In this document: piece by piece, positions 1 to 7,300 of the stretch
Layout: each line of letters begins with the position of its first letter
Numbering within the stretch: the first letter of the stretch is position 1
Notes under the pieces: generated by a model
What the model saw: the letters and a program-made list of their open reading frames with translations, nothing else
Database searches by the model: none
What the model was told of the DNA's origin: nothing
Origin: Burkholderiales bacterium
GTDB lineage: Bacteria > Pseudomonadota > Gammaproteobacteria > Burkholderiales > Burkholderiaceae_C
Reading direction: 5' to 3'
DNA length: 9,393 nucleotides
Assembly (NCBI GenBank): GCA_947474415.1
Contig: CANJKD010000041.1
Location: 1-9,393, forward strand
Position numbers and translations under genes: made by a program

Positions 1-64
1 CGACTTGCTTTCGCCTTTCGTGAAGTTGCTCCAGTGTCTGTTTGCGCGCGTTCTCTTTGTCCAT
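1..64 (-). CDS. IS630-like transposase, N-terminal fragment (runs off window)
   Basis: Read on the minus strand from an ATG at 64-62, the frame is open to the window edge and gives 21 residues, starting MDKENARKQ and continuing TLEQLHERRKQV. This Lys/Arg-rich opening, with an 'ARKQTLEQLHERRKQV' block, matches my memory of the N-terminus of IS630-family transposases, just before their helix-turn-helix domain. The enzyme would be a DDE recombinase that cuts and pastes the element into TA dinucleotides, but the catalytic part is outside the window. A second ATG four bases upstream (68-66) is in another frame and gives no recognisable peptide. No strong Shine-Dalgarno is visible. The family call rests on a short peptide and memory only; whether the gene is intact cannot be judged. 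Confidence 0.6.
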   Translation of the reverse strand, partial: MDKENARKQTLEQLHERRKQV

Positions 65-120
65 CCATCTTGGAGCTTACGTTCACCTAAAAGTTCCTAT
101 TTCTTTGGGCCGAATCAATA
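1..120 (-). mobile_element. End of an IS630-like insertion sequence (boundary approximate)
   Basis: Bases about 65 to 120, upstream of the transposase-like start, are clearly richer in A/T than the rest of the window (for example the run at 88-107), and the composition changes abruptly to GC-rich at about 121. This fits the terminal segment of an IS, with the element extending left. IS630 elements insert at TA, and TA dinucleotides at 119-120 and 125-126 are candidate junctions. The terminal inverted repeat cannot be proved because the other end is not in the window, so the right boundary is an estimate. Confidence 0.45.
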
Positions 121-170
121 GGCGTACGCACAAGGGCCCGCCCGCGTGGGGCCTTGTGGCTGGCGAAGGA

Positions 171-192
171 CTTCGCGCTTACATGCGCGAAG
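171..192 (-). terminator. Hairpin downstream of the cyclase-STAND gene, possible terminator
   Basis: CTTCGCGC (171-178) and GCGCGAAG (185-192) are perfect 8-bp inverted repeats around a 6-base loop, 51 bases beyond the stop codon of the minus-strand gene ending at 243. A further copy of GCGAAG at 163-168 could pair with the left arm instead. No run of T follows on the minus strand, so it is not a classical intrinsic terminator; it may stabilise the 3' end of the mRNA or do nothing. An imperfect hairpin (ACAAGG/CCTTGT) lies at about 130-157. Nothing else is seen in the gene-free stretch 121-242. Confidence 0.35.
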
Positions 193-242
193 GCTGGGTG
201 CGATGGCAGTAGCCGTTTCCCACTTGACTGCCGCCCGCCAGC

Positions 243-3200
243 TCACAGAAGCAGCGCGCGCACCAGCGCGATGCCCCGCATCAGCCCCGAACCGGGGGTT
301 GCGCCGATCTGGCGGGCAATGGCTTCGGCTTCTGCCATTGCGGCGCGCGCTGCCGCAGGGTCGGCCCCGGCCAGCTCGGCGCGCACCACGATGCAAAGCA
401 GGTTGGCGAGCTCGAACGGGTTGTCGATCGCACGCAGCAGCGCCTCGCCTTGGCGCAGCGCCTGGCGCGCTTCTTCGACCCGCCGCTGCTGGAGTCGCAA
501 CTCGCCCCGCATCGACAGGGCCACGCCTTCCGACAAGCGGTTGCCCAGCGCCTGGTTGACGCGCACCGCTGCGTCGATGTGGTCTGCAGCCTGGTCGAGC
601 CGACCCTGCAGCAGGTCCAGCGCGCTCAGCGAGCACAGCACGTGACCCGCGTGGTACTGGTTGTCGACTTCATGGCAGATGGCCAGCGCCTGGTCGAAGA
701 GCAGGCGCGCGTCGTCGAGCCGGCCATGGTGCCGGTGCACACCGCCCAGGCTGTCCAGCACATAGCTTTCGACGACCCGGCTACCGACCTCCCGATGAAT
801 GGTGAGGGCGGCTTCGAAGTGCCACTGCGCCTGCTCGACATGCCCCTGGTCCATCAGCAGGTTGCCCAGGTTGCCGAGCACGATGCCTTCGACACGCCGA
901 TTGCCGACCTCGCGCAGGATGACCAGCGCCGATTGGTAGCAAGCTTGCGCCTGCTCCATCCGGCCCTGGTGCCGGTTCAGGATGGCCAGGCTGGCCAACA
1001 CGTCGCCCGTGCCCGGGTTGTTTCCGATCTCGCGGTAGATGGCGAGTGCGGATTCGAGGCAGCTTCGCGACGCGGCCGCCGCGCCCTGCATGTCGTGCAG
1101 GTTTCCGAGCATCAGCAGAACGCCGCCCTGGCCAAGCCGGCGCCCTTCCCCTGTGAAGATCGCCAGCGCCGCTTCAAGGCATGGCGTTGCCGCGTCCATG
1201 CGGCCCTGCTCGATGTAAAGCATTCCGAGGTTGGCCCGCACGATGCCCTCCAGCCGCCGGTCGGTGCCGCCAGCGGTCTGCACGAGCAGGCGCTCCAGCA
1301 AGGAACTGGCGTCGTCGAGGCGCCCGACGCGCATCAGCGCGTCGGTCCAGCAGACCATCGCCTGCACGCGGGTGAGTGGGGCGGTCCCCTCCAGTCCCAG
1401 CACTTGCTCGCCCAGCAGGACAGCGGGGCCGAACGGCCCGTGCAGGCACATCACCTCCCAGGCGGCGCGGAAGTTCAATGCGGCCACATTCGCGTCGCGT
1501 TCCAGCAGCGCCCGGCGGCAAGCCGCGACCAGGTTGTCGATTTCGAGCGCCAGGACGTGGCGGCGCCGGGTGCCGCCCCGCAGCGACAGCGCATCGATCG
1601 CCTCCTCCGACCCGAAGGTGGCGAAGTAGCGGCTGTGGCGCTGTTCGGCCCGGCGGGTGGCTTCCGGCCCGACGTCGTGGAGCTTGCCAAGCGCGTACTC
1701 GTGGATGCTCAGGTACATGCCGAAATACGGCTCGTCGATGCCGAAGCGGCTCTGCCCGGCGGGCGACCAGACCCTGAGCAGGCTCTTGTCGACGAGCGCC
1801 TGCACGGCGTCCATCGGCGCTGGCGCATCGGGCCAGTCACGCAGGTCGAGCACGGCCTCGGCCGCTTCCAGCGTGAAGCCACCCTCGAACACGGAACACA
1901 GCGCCAGCGCGGCCTGCTCCCAGGCCGTGAGCAGGTCCCATGACCAGTCGATGGCGGCCTTCAGCGTGGCCTGCCTTGCGGCCGCGCCCCGGGCACCCGC
2001 CAGCAGGCGAAAGCGGTCGGCCATGCGCTCGACGATCTGGGCTGGCGAGAGCACCCGCACCCGCGCTGCGGCGAGTTCGATGGCCAGCGGCAAGCCGTCG
2101 AGCAAGCGCACCACTTCAGCAACCGCGCTGCGGTTGTCGGCGCCGACCCGGAATTCCGGCCGTTGCGCGCGGGCCCGGACCTCGAAGAGTTCGACGCCCT
2201 CGCTCGCGATGGCCAGCGGCTCGATCGGGAAGACCTCTTCGCCGCCCAGGTGCAGCCGCTCGCGGCTGGTGACGATGAAGGCGGCTTCGGCGGCGCGGTC
2301 GAGCCAGTGCCCGAGCGTGCCGGGCGCGTGCGCGACCAGTTGCTCGAAGTTGTCGAGGATCAGCAGACAGCGGCCGCGCCCCGCGATCGCATGGCCGAGC
2401 CGGACGGACGGGTCGGCCTGGCCCAACGGAACGCCGAGTGCGCAGGCCACGGCGAAGTGGATGCCGTCGAGTGTCCTGGCCTCAGAGAGGTCGCAGAAGC
2501 AGACGCCGCCCGGCCAGTCGCCCAGCCAGGCCAACGCGTAGCGGCGCACGAACCGGGTCTTGCCGGTGCCACCGGGGCCCAGCACGGTCAGCAGGCGGGT
2601 GCCGGCGTCGAGGCGTTGCGCAAGCCCGCGCAACTCCGCGCTGCGGCCGACAAAGGCGTCGCGTTCGGCGGGCAGGTTATGGCGCACTTCGCGCAGCGGG
2701 TGCCACAGGTCGGCGCGGCGCACGACACGGTAGGCCTTGTCGGCATCGGGCGGCGGAAGAAAGGCCGACGCGCTGCGAAGCCCCAGCTCGAACACCTCGA
2801 CCGGCGCGTCGACGCCCTTGAGCCGATAGTGGCCATGGCTTTCGATGACGGCCCCCTCTGGAACGTGGTTGCCGAGCGCCGTGCGGGCCATCGCGCTGAG
2901 CAGCGTCTGCCCGCCCCGCGCGAGCGCCATGATGCGGGCGGCGAAGGGCTTGGCCAGGCCTTCGACTTCAATGCGTTTGGCGCCCCGCGCCACGTCGGGC
3001 GCCGGGTTCTCGCGGTGGCTCACGGGGCCGACGTGCAGACCAACGCGCGCCTGGAGCGCGAGCCCGACAAGCGCCTCGTGATAGGCCATGGCATAGCGGG
3101 CCGCATCGGCCACGGCGTCGAAGAGCAGGAAGAAACCATCGGTGCGGTCAATCTCCCGGCCTTGGTGCAAGGCCATCAGGTCGCGCGCGCAGCGGTCGTG

Positions 3201-3296
3201 CGCGGCCCAGACCTGCGCGGCGCGTTCGTCACCGAGCCGCTCGACGAGCAGCGTGCTGTCGACCACATCGGTGAAGAGAAGGATGGCAGGGGTCAT
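243..3296 (-). CDS. Class III cyclase-homology / STAND NTPase / TPR signalling protein
   Basis: Predicted cytosolic signalling ATPase of 1,017 residues; no signal peptide or membrane segment is seen. Residues 1-180 are a class III adenylate/guanylate cyclase homology domain (FTDVVDST with metal-type D10, TDGFF with D53, a GLHVGPV strand, AAR with R121). Residues ~210-440 are an NTPase of the AfsR/MalT-like STAND class: FVGR entry motif, P-loop GPGGTGKT (240-247), Walker B LLILDNFEQ (311-319), TSRER (343-347), GLPLA (401-405). A helical region follows, then 40-residue TPR-like repeats from ~684 to 959. In such proteins the TPRs usually sense or bind a partner and the NTPase switches conformation. 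The usual transition-state Asn of the cyclase motif appears replaced by Pro117, so cyclase activity is doubtful. An in-frame ATG at 3353 would add 19 residues, but it abuts a GC palindrome and the extra peptide is not family-like; MTPAILLFTDVVDST is the usual opening. Ligand and output are unknown. Confidence 0.9.
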   Translation of the reverse strand: MTPAILLFTDVVDSTLLVERLGDERAAQVWAAHDRCARDLMALHQGREIDRTDGFFLLFDAVADAARYAMAYHEALVGLALQARVGLHVGPVSHRENPAPDVARGAKRIEVEGLAKPFAARIMALARGGQTLLSAMARTALGNHVPEGAVIESHGHYRLKGVDAPVEVFELGLRSASAFLPPPDADKAYRVVRRADLWHPLREVRHNLPAERDAFVGRSAELRGLAQRLDAGTRLLTVLGPGGTGKTRFVRRYALAWLGDWPGGVCFCDLSEARTLDGIHFAVACALGVPLGQADPSVRLGHAIAGRGRCLLILDNFEQLVAHAPGTLGHWLDRAAEAAFIVTSRERLHLGGEEVFPIEPLAIASEGVELFEVRARAQRPEFRVGADNRSAVAEVVRLLDGLPLAIELAAARVRVLSPAQIVERMADRFRLLAGARGAAARQATLKAAIDWSWDLLTAWEQAALALCSVFEGGFTLEAAEAVLDLRDWPDAPAPMDAVQALVDKSLLRVWSPAGQSRFGIDEPYFGMYLSIHEYALGKLHDVGPEATRRAEQRHSRYFATFGSEEAIDALSLRGGTRRRHVLALEIDNLVAACRRALLERDANVAALNFRAAWEVMCLHGPFGPAVLLGEQVLGLEGTAPLTRVQAMVCWTDALMRVGRLDDASSLLERLLVQTAGGTDRRLEGIVRANLGMLYIEQGRMDAATPCLEAALAIFTGEGRRLGQGGVLLMLGNLHDMQGAAAASRSCLESALAIYREIGNNPGTGDVLASLAILNRHQGRMEQAQACYQSALVILREVGNRRVEGIVLGNLGNLLMDQGHVEQAQWHFEAALTIHREVGSRVVESYVLDSLGGVHRHHGRLDDARLLFDQALAICHEVDNQYHAGHVLCSLSALDLLQGRLDQAADHIDAAVRVNQALGNRLSEGVALSMRGELRLQQRRVEEARQALRQGEALLRAIDNPFELANLLCIVVRAELAGADPAAARAAMAEAEAIARQIGATPGSGLMRGIALVRALLL
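420..1247 (-). repeat. 120-bp periodic coding repeat: seven 40-residue TPR-like units
   Basis: Within the cyclase-STAND protein, seven consecutive units start exactly 40 residues apart (residues 684, 724, 764, 804, 844, 884 and 924 of the 1,017-residue form). Each has the pattern G-x-V-L-x-x-L-G-x-L-x-x-x-Q-G-R-x-x-x-A-x-x-x-x-x-x-A-L-x-I-x-R-E-x-G-N. The first and last are the most divergent. This is a TPR-type helical hairpin with a lengthened spacer. The DNA keeps similarity as well: CCGGCC-TGGTGCCGGT blocks recur at about 720 and 960, two units apart. This suggests growth by unit duplication. Confidence 0.85.
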
Positions 3297-3355
3297 GTCG
3301 GGCGTCGCAATCTGCGCGCACGAACTATCGCGCATGCGGGGCCATTCCGCCATCC

Positions 3356-3379
3356 CGAGCCGGCGCCGGCGCCGGCTCG
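3356..3379. terminator. Perfect 24-base GC palindrome between usp and cyclase genes
   Basis: The 24 bases equal their own reverse complement: the left arm CGAGCCGGCGCC is followed directly by GGCGCCGGCTCG. Flanking CCC (3354-3356) and GGG (3382-3384) could extend a stem around a small bulge. It lies 22 bases after the stop codon of the minus-strand stress-protein gene and 59 bases before the preferred start of the next gene, so it could end or attenuate usp transcription. No U-tract follows on the minus strand, so intrinsic termination is uncertain. Alternatives are a protein-binding dyad or an mRNA stability element. Confidence 0.4.
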
Positions 3380-3383
3380 ATGG

Positions 3384-3407
3384 GTCAGCGCGTCAGCGTG
3401 TCAGTGC
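3384..3407 (-). repeat. Three imperfect 8-bp tandem repeats over the usp stop codon
   Basis: GTCAGCGC, GTCAGCGT and GTCAGTGC follow one another without a gap. On the minus strand each unit carries TGA, at 3403-3401 (the actual usp stop), 3395-3393 and 3387-3385. Because the unit is 8 bases long, the three TGA codons fall in three different reading frames, so translation leaving usp is stopped in every frame. This may be chance or simple slippage. Confidence 0.6.
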
Positions 3408-4243
3408 GACATCAGCACCGGCAGCGTCATCGAGGCCAGCACCGAACGCGTCGCGCCGCCGAGCACCCATTCGCGCGAGCGGCTGTGGCCGTAGCAGCCC
3501 ATCACGAGCAGGTCGGCGCCCAGGTCGGACGCCATCGACAGCAGGTATTGGCCGACGTCGGCGGTGGCTTTGCCATTGCGATGCAGCGTGGCCGCGACGC
3601 CGTGGGCACCGAGGTAGGCTTGCAGGTCTGGGCCTGGATCGGCGGCTTCCGAATCTTCATCCCACATCGCCACATGAACCTTGCCCGCGCGCTGCAGCAG
3701 CGGCAGCGAAGCAGCCAGCGCACGCGCCGATTCGCGCGACGCTTTCCAAGCGACGAGCGCGACGCTGCCGATCACTTCGGGCGCGCCCACGTACGGCAGC
3801 ACGAGCGCGGGCTTGCCGCTGCCGACCAGCACCGAGGCGACGAAGTCGGCAGGCACGTCGGCCGCCGTCGCTGCTGCCGGGTCGGGCTGGCCGAGCACGA
3901 GCAGGTCAGCGCAAAACGCGCGGCGCGTGAAGGCGCGCACCGGCTCTTCGGTGGTCTCGGCCCACAGCAGCTTCGATGCGGCAGTGGCGCCCACCTTGGC
4001 GCAGGCCTGGCCGAACAGCTTGCTTGCGCGGTCACGCCGGTCGGCTTCGAACTCGCGCATCAGCGGCACGGCCTCGGGCGTGTAGGCGATCGTGAACGGG
4101 TACATCAGCAGCGACGGCATCACCGCGAACAGCGCCGCGGCGGTGGCCACATGTTGCTCGGCCAGCCGCGTGGCGGCCTGAAGGCGAGTGGCGCACGGGG
4201 CAGAGGCGTCGGCGTGCACGAGGATCGAACGGATGGCAGACAC
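3401..4243 (-). CDS. Universal stress protein, tandem UspA-type domains
   Basis: Cytosolic protein of 280 residues built from two Usp-type halves. The first (about 1-150) opens MSAIRSILVHADAS, the usual first Usp strand. The second (about 158-280) begins GSVALVAWKASRESARAL and ends with the nucleotide-binding signature: G249-x2-G252-x9-G262 followed by GATR and SVL. Usp proteins with this motif commonly bind ATP and help survival under stress, starvation or redox change; the exact role here is not readable. The first half lacks the glycine signature, so only the second half is expected to bind nucleotide. The start is GTG at 4243, supported by AGGAGA five bases upstream. The stop is TGA at 3403-3401. 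The cyclase-STAND gene follows on the same strand about 100 bases later, so the two could be co-transcribed, though a strong palindrome sits between them. Confidence 0.92.
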   Translation of the reverse strand: MSAIRSILVHADASAPCATRLQAATRLAEQHVATAAALFAVMPSLLMYPFTIAYTPEAVPLMREFEADRRDRASKLFGQACAKVGATAASKLLWAETTEEPVRAFTRRAFCADLLVLGQPDPAAATAADVPADFVASVLVGSGKPALVLPYVGAPEVIGSVALVAWKASRESARALAASLPLLQRAGKVHVAMWDEDSEAADPGPDLQAYLGAHGVAATLHRNGKATADVGQYLLSMASDLGADLLVMGCYGHSRSREWVLGGATRSVLASMTLPVLMSH

Positions 4244-4380
4244 GGGCTTCTCCTGTGGGGAATGCAGTTGTTCGACGGTAGAGCCAGGCGGCAGCCCGCT
4301 GCTTGCGGCAGATCAAGGCAGGCCACCGGTGCGTTCATGGGCTAGGCTTGCGGCCTTGCCCCGCCCGCTGGATCTTCGAC
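4244..4380. promoter_or_regulatory. Divergent intergenic region between usp and the SNF2 gene
   Basis: These 137 bases separate two genes pointing away from each other, so promoters for both must lie here or overlap the 5' ends. On the plus strand TAGGCT (4343-4348) could act as a -10 hexamer giving a short leader before GTG 4381, but no good -35 is seen at the right distance. On the minus strand TTGATC (complement of about 4312-4317) resembles a -35, again without a convincing partner. A short GCAG/CTGC inverted repeat lies at about 4291-4302. No specific regulator site is recognised. Confidence 0.3.
4249..4254 (-). promoter_or_regulatory. Ribosome binding site that fixes the GTG start of usp
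   Basis: On the minus strand AGGAGA is followed by five bases (AGCCC) and then GTG at 4243. This near-consensus Shine-Dalgarno selects the GTG codon as start, which also agrees with the family-like N-terminus MSAIRSILVHAD. Confidence 0.75.
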
Positions 4381-7300
4381 GTGAAAACCCCGCCCCACCA
4401 ACCTTCCCTCATTCCGGACGCCCCGGCGCCCCGTCCCGCGCGGCTGACCGCAGCCTCCGACCCCTTCGGCGACATCACCGCTCACGACCTCACGATGGGC
4501 CGCGACGATGCACTGGTGCACGACACGCTGTGCGCACTCCAGGCGCCTTCCGGCGTGACGCGGGTATCGGAGATGATGGCGGCGGCCAAGCTGCGCACCG
4601 AGCGCGGCAGCCAGTTCAACGCAATGGAAGTGCGCCGCTTCACCGACCGGCTGCTGGCCGCGCGCCACGCCACACGTGACACCCAGGGCCGGATTCGCGC
4701 GGTCTTGCCACACGCCGAGGCGCGCTTGCGCGAAATGCTGCTGGACCCGGTGCAGGCGAAGGCCTGGTTCGACGCCTGGCGCGAGCTTTGCGACTTCGAC
4801 CGCGCCTACTCGCTCGGCTTCCAGGAAGAAGAGCAGCTTGCTGCGGCGCTGCGGCTGGTGATCTTCGGCGGCGGCGCGTTGAGCCACTTGCTGCGCCTGG
4901 GCGAGCTGGCCTACAGCTTCACCCACCTGTGGAGCGGGGCGCTGCGGATGGCGGTGCTGAAGCCCTTCGATGCCGAGCTGTTTTCCCGGCTCGAACCTGC
5001 GCTGCAAGCCGAACTGGCCGAACAGATGCTGCGGGTGCTGAGCGGCTTCGCCGAATCGGCCGCCAAACCGCTCGAAGACTGGTTGCTGCCACGGGCCACG
5101 ACGCTGCCGGCCGTGATTTCGCCGGGCCTGCGTTGCCGCCTGGCCGAGACACTGCTGTTCCGCGGCGATTTCGCCGGCGCGCGCGCCCTGTGCAAGAACC
5201 TGAAGGGCGCTGGCGTCGACCTGGTCGAGGCCACCTTGGCCATTGCCGAGGGCCAGTGGGTGCGCGGTGCGACGCAGTTCGAGGCCGCCTGGAAGCTGGC
5301 AGGGAGCGAGGTCGGCCGGCGCAAGAACCTGTTTTCGCCGTCATTGGTGTGGCTCTACGTGATGGCTTTGCTGGCCCAGCCCGCGCCGGACGGCTGGGCC
5401 AAGGCGCGCAAGTTCGCGGCGGCCGAATCCGGCAAGTCCGACCCGTTCGGCCTCTGGGCGGTGTGGATAGCCGCCATCGACCAGCGCCTGGGCGACGCGC
5501 CCAAGGCGCACGCGCACTTCTTGCTCGCGCATTCGTCGCCGTCGGGCCTGCAGTCGCTGCAATACCTGCACCACCTGATGCTGGCGGCCTGGCTTCGGGT
5601 GGGCGTGGGCACGCCCCACGCGCACACCGACCTGCGCGCCCACGCCGAACGTCTGGCGGGCGACTTCGAACGCGCTGAGATGGCCTGGCTGGCCCGCCTG
5701 GCCCGGCGCGCCGCCGCCGCGCTGCTGGGCGAACCCGCCGCGCCCACTGACGCCGCCGCGCCCTTCTTCGTCGGCCAGGTGCAAGACAGCTGGCGCGAGG
5801 CGCTCGCGTCGATCATGGCGCTCGGTGGTGGCGAGGCCAGCCCGGTGCGAGCGCGCGAAGGCGCGGCACAAGACCGGCTGATCTGGGTCGTCGACGTGGC
5901 CGACGACGGCCGCATCAAGGCCATCGAGCCTCAGGAACAGAAGGCCGGCGTGCGCGGCCTGGGCAAGCCCAAGCCGGTGTCGGTGGCGACGCTGATCAAG
6001 CGCAAGGACCTCCCCGCGCATGACGCCGCCATGCTGCGCGCGGTGGAACGCGAAGACTACGGCAACCGCCCGGTGATTGACCTGGTGACGGCCGCGCAGG
6101 CGCTGGTGCGCCACCCCTGCGTGGCGTGGGCGCTCGACCCGACGCAGTTCATCGAAGTCAGCGAGGCCTTGCCGGCGCTGGAAATCATGACCCAGGGCGA
6201 ACACATCACGTTCCGCCTGCTCGACCCGGTGCGAACCGCCGCGCATCGGCTGGAAGAGGCGCACGACGACCTGCTGCCGCAGCGCTGGCGCCAGCAGCGC
6301 GCGAAGCTGCGCAACGTGATGCTGCTGGCCGACGGCGCGTCGCATGCACGGCTGGTGCGTCTGACACCGGCACAGCTGCGCGTGGCCGAGCTGGTGTCGC
6401 AGGGCTGGAAGGTGCCGGTGGCGGCGCGCGCCGAACTCGACGCCGCGCTGCGCGTGCTGGCGGCGCATTTTCAGGTGGCCAGCGATGCCGAGGCCGGCCA
6501 TGAAGTCGAGCCCAGCACGCTGTTGCGTGCCGAACTGACGCCGCAGGGCAATGGCCTGCGCCTGCACCTGCTGGCCGCGCCTTTCGGCGACTTCGGCCCG
6601 CGCCTGGCCCCGGGCAGCGGCCGCGAGCGCGTGACCACGGTGCACCAGGGCGTGACACTGTCGACCCGGCGCGACCTGGCTGGCGAACAGTCGGCCCTGC
6701 AAGGCCTGCTGGACGCCATCGATTTTCTCGGCGGTGTCGGGGATGACGACGGCCACGACTGGTCACTCGACGAACCGCAGCAGGCGCTCGCCGCCGTGGA
6801 GGCCTTGAGCGGCCTGGCCAGCAGCATCGTCACCGAATGGCCGAAGGGCAAGCCGATGCGCGTGCGCGCGGTCACCGATGCGGCCATCAGACTGCAGGCG
6901 ATCTCGAAAGGCGACTGGCTGGAACTCGACGGCGAATTGCAACTCGACGGCGGCGAGGTGCTGCGCCTGCGCCAGCTGCTCGACCTGGTGCAGGCCAGCC
7001 GCAGCCGCTACGTGGCGCTGGGCGAGGGTGACTTCCTGGCGCTCGGCGATGCACTTCGCCAGCAACTCGCCGACCTCGCCGCACTGGCGCAAACACACGG
7101 CAAGCAAGCCGGGCAGCGCTTGTCAGGCGTCGCGGCACTGGCCTGGGAAGCGAGCGGCCACAGCCTGACGCTGGAAGGTGATGCTGCCTGGCGCAAGCGC
7201 AGCCAGGCCTGGGCGAAGGCGCAGGAGCGTGTGTTCGACCTGCCCGGCGGCCTGGCGGCCGAACTGCGCGACTACCAGCTCGAAGGCTACCGCTGGCTGA

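Noticed and set aside
420..1247. CRISPR-like array from the 120-bp periodicity
   Set aside because: The repeats are diverged, in frame and code for TPR-like helices; there are no short identical repeats with unique spacers.
450..1943. Long plus-strand open frame opposite the TPR part of the cyclase-STAND gene
   Set aside because: It mirrors the real minus-strand gene; its Gln/Val/His/Ala-rich repeats are the reverse reading of the TPR DNA, with no family resemblance. Long antisense frames are expected at this GC content.
2163..3494. Plus-strand open frame opposite the NTPase and cyclase domains
   Set aside because: Overlaps a gene with clear motifs on the other strand and has no recognisable motif or ribosome site of its own.
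3380..4345. Plus-strand open frame opposite the usp gene
   Set aside because: Arg/Gln/His/Gly-rich composition typical of an antisense shadow; the minus strand encodes a well-supported Usp.
5341..6756. Minus-strand open frame inside the SNF2 gene
   Set aside because: Antisense shadow of a continuous, motif-bearing coding frame; no independent support.
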